A stretch of DNA of 64,000 nucleotides from Streptomyces microflavus (GTDB lineage: Bacteria > Actinomycetota > Actinomycetes > Streptomycetales > Streptomycetaceae). Positions 17,007 through 25,503 of the stretch are shown here, in pieces. A program made the translations under genes and the position numbers. Each line of letters opens with the position of its first letter. Position 1 is the stretch's first letter. Below the pieces are notes generated by a model. The model was not told where the DNA came from and ran no database searches. It saw nothing but the letters and a program-made list of their open reading frames with translations. The stretch spans positions 124,001-188,000 of the forward strand of contig NZ_BMUG01000003.1 in NCBI RefSeq assembly GCF_014650075.1, written 5' to 3'.

Positions 17007-18951
17007 GACACTCAAGAGTGACACGGGCGCAGGCGGCACTTCCGTGATACGCCGCGTCCTGCTCGACAACGGGGCGCTCAGCGCCCTGGTCGTCCTGGTG
17101 GTGGCGATGTCGCTGCTCTCCGGCGACTTCCTGACCACCCAGAACCTGCTGAACGTCGGCGTGCAGGCGGCCGTCACCGCGATCCTCGCCTTCGGCGTCA
17201 CCTTCGTCATCGTCTCGGCGGGCATCGACCTGTCCGTCGGTTCGGTGGCGGCCCTGTCCGCGACGGTCCTGGCCTGGTCGGCGACGTCCGCCGGCGTCCC
17301 GGTCGTCCTCGCGGTCGTGCTCGCGATCGTCACCGGCATCGCCTGCGGATTCGTGAACGGCGCCCTGATCTCGTACGGCAAACTCCCGCCTTTCATCGCG
17401 ACGTTGGCCATGCTCTCGATCGCCCGCGGCCTCTCCCTCGTCATCTCGCAGGGCAGCCCGATCGCCTTCCCCGACTCCGTCTCCCGGCTCGGCGACACGC
17501 TCGGCGGCTGGCTCCCCGTACCGGTCCTCGTGATGATCGCGATGGGCCTGATCACGGCACTCATCCTCGGCCGTACTTTCATCGGCCGTTCGATGTACGC
17601 GATCGGCGGCAACGAGGAAGCGGCCCGGCTCTCCGGTCTCCGCGTCAAGCGCCAGAAGATCGTCATCTACGGGCTCTCCGGCCTCTTCGCCGCCGTCGCG
17701 GGCATCGTCCTGGCATCGCGCCTCGTCTCCGCGCAGCCGCAGGCCGCCCAGGGGTACGAACTCGACGCCATCGCCGCGGTCGTCATCGGCGGGGCCAGCC
17801 TGGCCGGCGGGGTCGGCAAGGCGTCCGGCACCCTGATCGGCGCGCTCATCCTCGCGGTGCTCCGCAACGGTCTCAACCTCCTCTCGGTGTCGGCGTTCTG
17901 GCAGCAGGTCGTCATCGGTGTCGTCATCGCGCTCGCCGTCCTGCTCGACACGCTGCGCCGCAAGGCCGGTTCGGGCACGGCACCCTCGGCCGGAGCGGCC
18001 CCCGGCGCACCGGGTTCCGGGCGCAGGGGAGCGTTCAAGTTCGCCGGAGCGGCGCTCGCCGTGGCGGTCGTCGTCGGCGGGGTGTCGTACTTCAACTCCG
18101 GTTCCTCCGGGGGCACGACGAAGGTCGGCATGTCCCTCTCGACGCTCAACAACCCCTTCTTCGTGCAGATGAAGGACGGCGCACAGGCGGAGGCCAAGAA
18201 GGCGGGCATCGATCTCACGGTCACCGACGCCCAGAACGATGCCTCGCAGCAGGCCAACCAGCTGCAGAACTTCACCAGTTCGGGTGTCTCGTCCATCATC
18301 GTCAACCCGGTGGACTCGGACGCCGTCGGCCCGGGTGTCCGCAGCGCCAACAAGGCCGACATCCCGGTGATCGCCGCCGACCGCGGAGTGAACAAGGCCG
18401 ACACCGCCACCCTCGTCGCCTCCGACAACGTGGCGGGCGGCAGGCTCGCCGCCGACGCACTGGCCGACAAGCTCGGCGGCAAGGGCAGCATCGTCATCCT
18501 CCAGGGCACGGCGGGCACCTCCGCCAGCCGCGAACGCGGAGCGGGCTTCGCCGAAGGGCTCAAGGCGTACCCGGACATCAAGGTGGTCGCCAAGCAGCCC
18601 GCGGACTTCGACCGCACCAAGGGCCTGGACGTCATGACCAACCTGGTCCAGTCCCACCCGGGCATCACCGGTGTCTTCGCCGAGAACGACGAGATGGCGC
18701 TCGGCGCGGTCAAGGCGCTCGGCAGCAAGGCGGGCACGTCCGTGTCGGTCGTCGGCTTCGACGGCACCCCGGACGGTCTGAAGGCGGTCGGGGCCGGGAC
18801 GCTGTACGCGTCGGTGGCCCAGCAGCCCAGCGAGCTGGGCAGGATCGCGGTCCAGAACGCCGTCAAGGCGGCAAAGGGCGACACGGTCGAGAAGACGGTG
18901 AAGGTGCCGGTCAAGGTGGTCACCCGCGAGAACGTCGCCGACTTCTCCTGA
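16996..18951 (+). CDS. Fused sugar ABC permease and substrate-binding protein (RbsC-RbsB)
   Basis: A 651-residue fusion of two components that are usually separate. Residues about 1-335 are an RbsC permease with about eight to ten helices (VIVSAGIDLSVGSVAALSA, IGGNEEAARLSGLRVKR, AAVVIGGASLAGGVGKASGT). After a short Gly/Ala/Pro linker comes one more helix (AGAALAVAVVVGGVSYF), then an RbsB-type periplasmic binding domain from about 380 to the end (VGMSLSTLNNPFFVQMKDGA, VNPVDSDAVGPGV, VVGFDGTPDGLKAV). The extra helix replaces a lipoprotein signal and tethers the binding domain outside the membrane. The frame is continuous with no sign of a sequencing join, and such fusions recur in streptomycetes. 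GTG start with GAGGAGGG about 6 bases upstream. Confidence 0.92.
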   Translation: MATETLKSDTGAGGTSVIRRVLLDNGALSALVVLVVAMSLLSGDFLTTQNLLNVGVQAAVTAILAFGVTFVIVSAGIDLSVGSVAALSATVLAWSATSAGVPVVLAVVLAIVTGIACGFVNGALISYGKLPPFIATLAMLSIARGLSLVISQGSPIAFPDSVSRLGDTLGGWLPVPVLVMIAMGLITALILGRTFIGRSMYAIGGNEEAARLSGLRVKRQKIVIYGLSGLFAAVAGIVLASRLVSAQPQAAQGYELDAIAAVVIGGASLAGGVGKASGTLIGALILAVLRNGLNLLSVSAFWQQVVIGVVIALAVLLDTLRRKAGSGTAPSAGAAPGAPGSGRRGAFKFAGAALAVAVVVGGVSYFNSGSSGGTTKVGMSLSTLNNPFFVQMKDGAQAEAKKAGIDLTVTDAQNDASQQANQLQNFTSSGVSSIIVNPVDSDAVGPGVRSANKADIPVIAADRGVNKADTATLVASDNVAGGRLAADALADKLGGKGSIVILQGTAGTSASRERGAGFAEGLKAYPDIKVVAKQPADFDRTKGLDVMTNLVQSHPGITGVFAENDEMALGAVKALGSKAGTSVSVVGFDGTPDGLKAVGAGTLYASVAQQPSELGRIAVQNAVKAAKGDTVEKTVKVPVKVVTRENVADFS

Positions 18952-18997
18952 CGCCGAGCACCGCCCCGGCCCCACCGACGAAAGCAGGAAGCAGAAA

Positions 18998-19927
18998 ATG
19001 CACGACAACGCCGCCCCCGGCGACGACCGTTACGACCTCCTGGTCGTCGGCTCGGCCAACGCCGACCTGGTGATCGGCGTCGAACGCCGCCCCGCCCCCG
19101 GTGAGACGGTGCTCGGCTCCGACCTGGCCGTCCACCCGGGCGGCAAGGGCGCCAACCAGGCAGTGGCGGCGGCCAGGTTGGGGGCCCGTACGGCACTGCT
19201 CGCCCGGGTCGGCGACGACGACCACGGACGGCTGCTGCTGGAGAGCCAGCGCGCGGCGGGCGTGGACACCGGCGGCGTCCTGGTCGGCGGGGCCCCGACC
19301 GGCGTCGCGCTGATCACCGTGGACCCCTCGGGCGACAACAGCATCGTGGTGTCCCCGGGCGCCAACGGCCGCCTCACCCCCGAGGACGTGACTGCGGCGG
19401 CCCCGCTGCTGGCAGCCGCCCGGGTGGTCTCCGTACAGCTGGAGATCCCCCTGGACACGGTCGCGGAGACGGCCCGCAACCTGGCCCCCGGCGCCCGCCT
19501 CGTCCTCAACCCGTCCCCGCCCGCCCCGCTGCCCGACGAGGTGCTGGCAGCCTGCGACCCGCTGGTGGTCAACGAGCACGAGGCGCGTTACATCCTCGGT
19601 GAGGCCGCGGGCGAGGCCCCGCACGACTGGGCCCCGGCCCTGCTCGCACTGGGCCCGCGCTCGGTCGTGATCACCCTGGGCCCTGCCGGCGCGCTGGTCG
19701 CCGACAGCCGCACGGGCTCCCTGGACCACCTCGTCAGCCCGAAGGTCGAGGCCGTCGACACCACGGGGGCCGGGGACGCGTTCACCGCCGCCCTGGCCTG
19801 GCGCCTGGGCCGGGGCGACGACCTGCGCGAGGCGGCGGCCTTCGCGGTACGGGTGGGGGCGGCGGCCGTCACGTCGAGGGGCGCCCAGGCGTCCTTCCCG
19901 ACGCTGGAGGAGGTCGACGCGCTGTGA
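18998..19927 (+). CDS. rbsK: Ribokinase
   Basis: A 309-residue PfkB-family kinase that phosphorylates ribose to ribose-5-phosphate. The substrate-binding GGKGANQAVAAARLGA (about residues 47-62) and the catalytic, anion-hole motif DTTGAGDAFTAALA (about 251-264) are intact. ATG 18998 follows AGGAAG. The stop overlaps rbsD (GTGA). Position after a ribose-type transporter supports ribose over other PfkB sugars. Confidence 0.93.
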   Translation: MHDNAAPGDDRYDLLVVGSANADLVIGVERRPAPGETVLGSDLAVHPGGKGANQAVAAARLGARTALLARVGDDDHGRLLLESQRAAGVDTGGVLVGGAPTGVALITVDPSGDNSIVVSPGANGRLTPEDVTAAAPLLAAARVVSVQLEIPLDTVAETARNLAPGARLVLNPSPPAPLPDEVLAACDPLVVNEHEARYILGEAAGEAPHDWAPALLALGPRSVVITLGPAGALVADSRTGSLDHLVSPKVEAVDTTGAGDAFTAALAWRLGRGDDLREAAAFAVRVGAAAVTSRGAQASFPTLEEVDAL

Positions 19928-20313
19928 AGAAGTCGGGCATCCTCAACCGTCACTTGGCCGGAGCCATCGCCGAACTCGGCCACGGTGACGGGGTGTTGAT
20001 CTGCGACGCGGGCATGCCGATCCCACCCGGCCCCCGCGTGGTCGACCTCGCCTTCCGCGCCGGAACCCCGTCGTTCGCCGAGGTGCTGGACGGCCTGCTC
20101 GACGAGCTGGTGGTGGAGGGAGCGACAGCGGCCCTGGAGGTCCGCGATGCCAACCCGGAGGCCACACGCCTCCTGGAGGCCCGCTTCCCGAACCTGGACC
20201 TGGTCCCGCACGACGACCTGAAGGCGCGCACGGCGTCGGCACGCCTGGTCGTACGGACGGGGGAGGCCCGGCCGTACGCGAACGTGCTGCTGCGGTGCGG
20301 GGTGTTCTTCTGA
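19924..20313 (+). CDS. rbsD: D-ribose pyranase
   Basis: A 129-residue RbsD that interconverts beta-pyran and beta-furan ribose, supplying the form used by ribokinase. Family motifs are present: LNRHLAGAIAELGHGD with the catalytic His, CDAGMPIP near residue 28 and the C-terminal YANVLLRCGVFF. Length matches the family. GTG start overlaps rbsK. It is the last gene of the operon; no convincing terminator hairpin follows. Confidence 0.93.
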   Translation: MKKSGILNRHLAGAIAELGHGDGVLICDAGMPIPPGPRVVDLAFRAGTPSFAEVLDGLLDELVVEGATAALEVRDANPEATRLLEARFPNLDLVPHDDLKARTASARLVVRTGEARPYANVLLRCGVFF

Positions 20314-20370
20314 GCGGCTGACCGGCGGGGGAGTGGACGGGAGGGCGCATTTCGGCTGCGGAAAAAGTCC

Positions 20371-20399
20371 TGGCAGATCGCGGAGACCGGCGCTACGCT
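20371..20399 (+). promoter_or_regulatory. Candidate promoter of the MoxR/VWA gene set
   Basis: TGGCAG (20371-20376), a 17-base gap and TACGCT (20394-20399) resemble a vegetative promoter. The expected start point is about 20406, immediately before the ATG of the short leader frame at 20407, so the leader could be translated without an untranslated region. Confidence 0.45.
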
Positions 20400-20406
20400 T
20401 CCCGCG

Positions 20407-20460
20407 ATGACTCACTCCATGAACAGATTGGGGGACCCGTCCGCGCTAGGTGAGTGCTGA
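20407..20460 (+). CDS. Candidate 17-residue leader peptide coupled to the next gene
   Basis: ATG at 20407 opens a short frame of 17 codons (peptide MTHSMNRLGDPSALGEC) whose TGA overlaps the ATG at 20460 of the following gene (TGATG). It begins about 8 bases after a promoter-like -10 box, so it could be leaderless. It may couple or gate translation of the downstream gene. No known leader family is recognised and the peptide has no regulatory repeat codons. Confidence 0.4.
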   Translation: MTHSMNRLGDPSALGEC

Positions 20461-21920
20461 TGCTCACTCGAACCGCGAACCGGGATTCCCGTACATCCTT
20501 CTGGCCGCGCGTACGCGAGTTCGCCGTGCCGGCCTCGATGATCGAGACTGCGACCACCCGCCGCCAGGCCGGGGACTGGGCAGGAGCGTGCGCCGCAGCA
20601 GGCGTCGACGTCGATCTCCAACTGCGCTCCGTGGCCCGTACGCACGGCCGGGAAGTCGCAGCCCGTATCCGGACCGACCTTCGCCATCTGGTTCCTGACC
20701 TGTTGCGCTGGCACATGCCGAGGACCGCCCCGCACGGGCTGCTGCGCCCGGGGCTGACCGTCTCGCTGGCGCGCTACGACACCCCTGGGCACGCCCGGCC
20801 GGGCCCTCTGCACCTGGTCGTCCGGACCCCGCCCGGCTGGGCGGACGCCGGGCAGCGGATGAGCCTCGCGCTGTGGGACGGGTCGCACGCCGAGCCCGGG
20901 GCCCGCCGCCATCCCCACCCCCATCCGAGCCGGCGCTTCCGCCTGGACCTGCACCGCCACCTGTGGGATGCCCGCAGGACCGATGAGCTGAGGAGTCGCT
21001 CGGGCGCCGACCGGCCGGCTACCGACGACTCTCCGGCGATCGGCCCGGAGGTGCTGGGGGCGTTGCCACCGGGCCCCCTGTACGCCGTCGATCGGTGGGC
21101 GGCGGAGGCGGCGATCCTGCTCCGTGCCGAGGTGCAGGGGGCGGGGGCGGGTGGCCTGGTGAGCGTACGGCTGGGAGGTCGGCGCCGACTGCTTCTCGAT
21201 GTCGGCGGGGGCGGGCCGGGATCCGCCGAGGATCCTGCGGCCCCCGCGACGGTCGGCATCCGCATCCCCGCCGTACGGCTCGCAGCGGCGGGCACGGATC
21301 CCGGTGGGTCCGCGCCAGCCGTGCTGCCGGACGCGGCGACCTGGGTGCTGCCCGACCTGGATCTGATCCGCACGGGTGCGATCGATGTCGGTCGACTCCA
21401 CCCGCTGGTCGCGCAGGCCCTCCTGCCGGGCGGTCCATCGGCCGATCCGGGACCACCCCTGTCCCGGACCGCGGAACGGTCGGGACAGCCACGGGTCGTG
21501 GAATGCCGTGGGGCTCAGCACCGGATCGGGCTGGTCGAGGGGGTCCTGTCCCCGCTGGACCACGACCCGGCAGAGATCCGCCGGGAAGAACTGCTGGTCG
21601 CCCTGACCGGCGCGCCCCTTCCCTGCCTTCAGGCCATCGACGCGGCGCACCGGCGGCCGGACTGCCTGCCCGGCGTCCGCGAACGCCTCGACCACGGAGA
21701 CATCGCCGGTGCGCTGGCCGTCGTCGAAGGTCTGCTGGGGTCCGGCGCTGTGCTGCGCAGCGGCCCGCTGCGGGACGAACTGGAGGCGGCCGCTCAACGG
21801 CGCATCGCCTACGGGCTGTTCCGGGCGGACCTGATCGGTCCCGGGCCGGGCAGCTACCGCCCGGACCTCCGGCGTCCCGGCGACCGCCGCCCGCGCCCGC
21901 ACCGCAAGGCCGTCCACTGA
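20460..21920 (+). CDS. Uncharacterised protein preceding MoxR/VWA genes
   Basis: I do not recognise a family. The 486-residue product is Arg/Pro/Gly-rich, without a signal peptide or membrane helix. The N-terminal part (about 1-110) is orderly and starts with WPRVREFAVPASMIETATTR and ARTHGREVAARIRTDLRHLV; the middle has beta-like segments around LYAVDRWAAEAAILLRAEVQ and CRGAQHRIGLVEG; the end is basic and Pro-rich. ATG 20460 has AGGTGAG six bases upstream; GTG 20454 is an in-frame alternative. It sits 181 bases before the MoxR-type ATPase on the same strand, so it may be the substrate or adaptor of that chaperone-like system. The intervening DNA has GC-rich near-repeats of CCCGGGGCCCGGCC but no gene. 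Confidence 0.7.
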   Translation: MLTRTANRDSRTSFWPRVREFAVPASMIETATTRRQAGDWAGACAAAGVDVDLQLRSVARTHGREVAARIRTDLRHLVPDLLRWHMPRTAPHGLLRPGLTVSLARYDTPGHARPGPLHLVVRTPPGWADAGQRMSLALWDGSHAEPGARRHPHPHPSRRFRLDLHRHLWDARRTDELRSRSGADRPATDDSPAIGPEVLGALPPGPLYAVDRWAAEAAILLRAEVQGAGAGGLVSVRLGGRRRLLLDVGGGGPGSAEDPAAPATVGIRIPAVRLAAAGTDPGGSAPAVLPDAATWVLPDLDLIRTGAIDVGRLHPLVAQALLPGGPSADPGPPLSRTAERSGQPRVVECRGAQHRIGLVEGVLSPLDHDPAEIRREELLVALTGAPLPCLQAIDAAHRRPDCLPGVRERLDHGDIAGALAVVEGLLGSGAVLRSGPLRDELEAAAQRRIAYGLFRADLIGPGPGSYRPDLRRPGDRRPRPHRKAVH

Positions 21921-22101
21921 CCCGGGGCCCGGCCCTGTCACGTACGACCGTCCGCAGGCCCGGGGCCCGGCCCCGCCACGCACTGCACTGCCCTCCGCCG
22001 ACCCGGGGCTCGGCCGCTGACCCAGGGGCCCGGCCCGCCTCCGCCTCCGCCCCCGTCCGCGTACTCAATCCACCCCTCCTCACACCCTCAGGTGATCACC
22101 C

Positions 22102-23337
22102 ATGCCCACGAGCACTCCGCCCGCTGCCGTCACGACCCCCCAACTCGCCGTCGCCGACGCCCTCATGGCCCTGCTGCGCGACACCACCACCGAACCGCGC
22201 CCCGACCCCCAACTGGAGGCGCTGACACTGGCGGTCGCCGCCGATCTGCCCGTACTCCTGTGGGGTGAGCCGGGGATCGGCAAGACCGCGGCCCTCACCC
22301 AGCTCGCCGCGTCCCTGGACCTGCCGCTGACCACCGTGATCGCCAGCGTGCACGAGCCGTCCGACTTCTCCGGGCTGCCCATCGTGGGGGACGATCCTGC
22401 CGAGCAGGGGGTCCCGATGGCCCCGCCGGACTGGGCCGTTCGTCTGGTACGGGCAGGGCGCGGCCTGCTGTTCCTGGACGAGCTCTCCACCGCGCCCCCG
22501 GCCGTGCAGGCCGCGCTGCTCCGCCTCGTACTCGAACGGCGCATCGGGGCCCTGCAACTCCCGCCCGGCGTAAGGATCGTGGCCGCCGCCAACCCGCGCT
22601 CCTCCGCGGCCGACGGCTGGGAACTGAGCCCGCCGCTCGCCAACCGCTTCGTCCACCTCAAGTGGGCCCACGACCACGAGGTCGTCGTACGAGGCCTCGC
22701 CGGTACCTGGCCGCGCGCGACGCTGCCGGAGCTGGACCCCGGGAAGCTGCCCGAGGCCGTCGACTTCGCCCGGCGCGCGGTGTGCGGGCTGCTCTCCGCC
22801 CGTCCCACGCTCGTGCACCGGCTGCCCACCACCGAGACGCGCCGGGGCGGGCCCTGGCCCTCGCCGCGCAGCTGGGACATGACGCTGAACCTGATCGCGT
22901 TCGCGACCGCCGCCGGATCGTCGAGGGACGTCCTGTCCCTGCTGGTCAGGGGCACCGTGGGGGACGGCCCGGGGCTGGAGCTGCTGGCGAGCCTGGACCG
23001 GATGGACCTTCCGGACCCCGAGGACCTGCTCGCCGACCCGGCGGCCGCCGACCTGCCCGAGCGCGGCGATCTCCGGCAGGCCGCGCTGGACGGTGTGGTG
23101 GCGGCGGTCCGTACCCGCCCGGACAAGGGCCGTTGGGACGCCGCGTGGGCGTTGCTCGTCCGGGCGCTGGAGACCGGAGCCCCCGACCTCGTGGTCGTCC
23201 CCGCCACCACCCTCGCCACCCTGCGGCAGGAGGACTGGGACGTCCCGGCGGCCATCGAACACCTCGCCGGGGTGGTGTCGCTGTCCCGGCGGGCGGACCG
23301 GGCGGCGGGCCGGGTCGCGGCGAAGGCGGGACGATGA
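22102..23337 (+). CDS. MoxR-like AAA+ ATPase
   Basis: A 411-residue AAA+ ATPase of the MoxR type. Walker A is GEPGIGKTAAL (K61), Walker B is LLFLDELSTAPP, and a sensor segment VAAANPRSSAADGWELSPPL includes the sensor-1 Asn and arginine-finger region. MoxR proteins act as chaperones, often with a VWA-domain partner for metal or cofactor insertion; the next gene, overlapping by ATGA, is such a partner. ATG 22102 follows CAGGTGATC. The client protein is unknown; the gene before it is the obvious candidate. Confidence 0.88.
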   Translation: MPTSTPPAAVTTPQLAVADALMALLRDTTTEPRPDPQLEALTLAVAADLPVLLWGEPGIGKTAALTQLAASLDLPLTTVIASVHEPSDFSGLPIVGDDPAEQGVPMAPPDWAVRLVRAGRGLLFLDELSTAPPAVQAALLRLVLERRIGALQLPPGVRIVAAANPRSSAADGWELSPPLANRFVHLKWAHDHEVVVRGLAGTWPRATLPELDPGKLPEAVDFARRAVCGLLSARPTLVHRLPTTETRRGGPWPSPRSWDMTLNLIAFATAAGSSRDVLSLLVRGTVGDGPGLELLASLDRMDLPDPEDLLADPAAADLPERGDLRQAALDGVVAAVRTRPDKGRWDAAWALLVRALETGAPDLVVVPATTLATLRQEDWDVPAAIEHLAGVVSLSRRADRAAGRVAAKAGR

Positions 23338-24578
23338 CGACGACGGAGGCGCCGGGCGCGCTCGACCTGGACAAGCTGTTCGCCGCCCGGCTGCAGGCCG
23401 CCCGCGCCCGTCCCTACCTGGCGACGGCGCTGTTCGCCCTGCACACCGTGGAGTCACGGCGGGTACCGACCATGGCCGTCGACCGGTACTGGCGGTGCTA
23501 CGTCTCGCCGTCCTTCGTGGCGCGCACCCCGGTGGAGGAGCTGGCCGGGGTCTGGGTCCACGAGGTATCGCACCTGCTGCGAGACCACCACGGCCGCAGC
23601 GAGCGGGTCGCCCGGCAGCGCGGGCTGACCGGCCCGGCGGAACGGCTGCGCATGAACATCGCCGCCGACTGCGAGATCAACGACGATGTGTACGGCGACG
23701 GCCTGGCCCGTCCCGAAGGGGCCGTGTACCCGTCGACCCTGCACCTGCCGTCCGGCGAACTCATGGAGGACTACCTGCGCCAGTTCCGGCTCGGCCCGCG
23801 CACCCAGAACCTCGCCTGGCTGGACTGCGGCAGCGGCGCCGACGGATTGGACAGAGAATGGGAGTCGGGGCCCGACGGCGCCCACGGCCTCAGTGGGCAG
23901 GAACGGGACGCGGTCCGCTTCCGGGTGGCGCAGGGCATCACCGGCCGCCCGGGAAGCGCCTCGAAGGGGTGGCAGCGGTGGGCGGAGGAGGCGTTCCATC
24001 CTCCGCAGCCCTGGCGGGAGTTGCTGGGAGCGGCGGTACGCTCCGCCGCGTCGGGACCGGGCGCCGGGGAGGACTACACCTACGGCCGCCCGTCGCGGCG
24101 CTCCGCCGGACTCCCCGGTGTCGTCCTGCCGAGCCTGCGCCGCAGACCGCCCCGGGTGTCCGTGGTCGTCGACACCTCAGGTTCGGTCAGCGACGCCGAA
24201 CTGGGCAGCGCCCTCTTGGAAGTTGCCGCCATCTCCCGCGCCGTGGGCGGCCGCCGGGACCTGGTCACCGTCCTGGCCTGCGATGCGGCGACCAGGGTCG
24301 TCCACCCGCTGTGCCGTGCGGAGGGCATCCCGCTGCTGGGCGGCGGCGGTACGGATCTGCGTACGGGCTTCGCCAGGGCGCTCCGGGCACACCCGCGCCC
24401 CGACGCCATCGTGGTCCTGACCGACGGGCAGACCCCCTGGCCCGCCACGCAACCGGCCTGCCGGACGGTCATCGGCCTGTTCCCCAGGCAGCACACGCCC
24501 GGCTCCTGGGACGAGGACGACCCCGACTACGTCCCGCCCGGGCCGCCGGCGTGGGCCCGGGTGGTGGAGATCGGGTAG
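23334..24578 (+). CDS. VWA-domain protein with metallopeptidase-like N-terminus (DUF2201 type)
   Basis: A 414-residue partner of the MoxR ATPase. The N-terminal half holds a zinc-metallopeptidase-like motif, WVHEVSHLLRDHHG (H76, E77, H80), followed by AADCEINDD, typical of DUF2201. The C-terminal half is a VWA-like fold with the metal-ion-dependent adhesion site DTSGS (D280) and later VVLTDGQTPW. Such two-part proteins are found beside MoxR ATPases and are thought to act in assembly or quality control; direct protease activity is unproven. ATG overlaps the ATPase stop (ATGA). Confidence 0.88.
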   Translation: MTTTEAPGALDLDKLFAARLQAARARPYLATALFALHTVESRRVPTMAVDRYWRCYVSPSFVARTPVEELAGVWVHEVSHLLRDHHGRSERVARQRGLTGPAERLRMNIAADCEINDDVYGDGLARPEGAVYPSTLHLPSGELMEDYLRQFRLGPRTQNLAWLDCGSGADGLDREWESGPDGAHGLSGQERDAVRFRVAQGITGRPGSASKGWQRWAEEAFHPPQPWRELLGAAVRSAASGPGAGEDYTYGRPSRRSAGLPGVVLPSLRRRPPRVSVVVDTSGSVSDAELGSALLEVAAISRAVGGRRDLVTVLACDAATRVVHPLCRAEGIPLLGGGGTDLRTGFARALRAHPRPDAIVVLTDGQTPWPATQPACRTVIGLFPRQHTPGSWDEDDPDYVPPGPPAWARVVEIG

Positions 24579-24607
24579 CGGGCACCGCCGGTGGTGTGCG
24601 GTGCCCC

Positions 24608-24650
24608 GGCGCGGGGAGGCGCACCCCCGGTCTGTGTGCCTCCCCGCGCC
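24608..24650. terminator. Bidirectional terminator between convergent genes
   Basis: A 17-bp stem (left arm GGCGCGGGGAGGCGCAC, one G-T wobble) with a 9-base loop separates the VWA gene (plus) from the amidohydrolase gene (minus). Confidence 0.85.
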
Positions 24651-24655
24651 GCCGC

Positions 24656-25450
24656 TCAGAGGCTGCCCACCAGCCCCGCCAGCGCCCCCGCCAGCGCGTC
24701 GAGCCCCGGCCCCGGGGGCCCGCCCGGCTCGGTCATGTAGGTGTCGCGGCGGATCTCGATCATCAGTGCCGTGACCCGGCGGTCCGTGCCGTAGTGCTTC
24801 AGCGGGACGTACGTGCCGGCGAAGGGGCTGTCGATGCCCGTCCCGCCGAATCCGGCGAACGCCGCCTCCGCCAGGGCGCGCAGCTCCGGCGGGGTGTGGA
24901 ACGGGTCGGTGCCCAGGCAGACGGGCGGGCGCGGGCCCGTGCCGTGGAGTTCGTACGGGAGGGGCGCGCTCGGGTACGAGTGGACGTCGACGATCACCGC
25001 GCGGCCCGTGGCGGCGATCCGGGCGTCGACCGCCTCTGTCATGGCCCGCGCGTACGGGTGGAAGTAGCGCTCCAGCAAAGGGTGTTGGTCGAAGTCCGGT
25101 CCGCGCAGCCGTTCGCGGTGGGTGGTGTGGGTGTAGACCGCGCCCATGCCCACGGCGCGCATCTCCTCACGGTCGTCCGGGAAGCGTTCGGGGTCGACGA
25201 CCAGGCGTGAGAGGGCGTTGACATAGCTCCAGGGGCGGACGGGCGAGGCCGCGGCCGCCCGGGCGGCGAGTTCGGCCGTGTGGGAGTCGGTGATGTGGTC
25301 GAGCTCCCGCTCCAGAGCACTGTCGTCCAGCAGGATTCCGCCGCGTACCTCTTCGGGAATCGTCCGGGACCCGTGCGGTACGTGCAGCAGTACCGGGGAG
25401 CCGGCGTCTCCGGGGAGGAGGCGGAACGAGGGCTGGGGGGCAGTGCTCAT
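24656..25450 (-). CDS. N-formylglutamate amidohydrolase family protein
   Basis: A 264-residue member of the family that cleaves N-formylglutamate (last step of one histidine degradation route). Recognised by LLHVPHGSRTIP near residue 21, HITDSHTAELA, DVHSYPSAPLP and the late IEIRRDTYM. No other histidine-use gene is nearby, so the true substrate could be another N-acyl amino acid. ATG 25450 has AAGGA upstream. It ends at a strong convergent terminator. Confidence 0.85.
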   Translation of the reverse strand: MSTAPQPSFRLLPGDAGSPVLLHVPHGSRTIPEEVRGGILLDDSALERELDHITDSHTAELAARAAAASPVRPWSYVNALSRLVVDPERFPDDREEMRAVGMGAVYTHTTHRERLRGPDFDQHPLLERYFHPYARAMTEAVDARIAATGRAVIVDVHSYPSAPLPYELHGTGPRPPVCLGTDPFHTPPELRALAEAAFAGFGGTGIDSPFAGTYVPLKHYGTDRRVTALMIEIRRDTYMTEPGGPPGPGLDALAGALAGLVGSL

Positions 25451-25503
25451 GGAGCGGGTCCTTCACGGCCGGGGCGGGGGCCCTGATCGTTTCATCTGCG
25501 GTG

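Noticed and set aside
21921..22101. GC-rich near-repeats of CCCGGGGCCCGGCC between the unknown gene and the MoxR gene
   Set aside because: Copies are imperfect and irregularly spaced; no clear element or hairpin function can be assigned.
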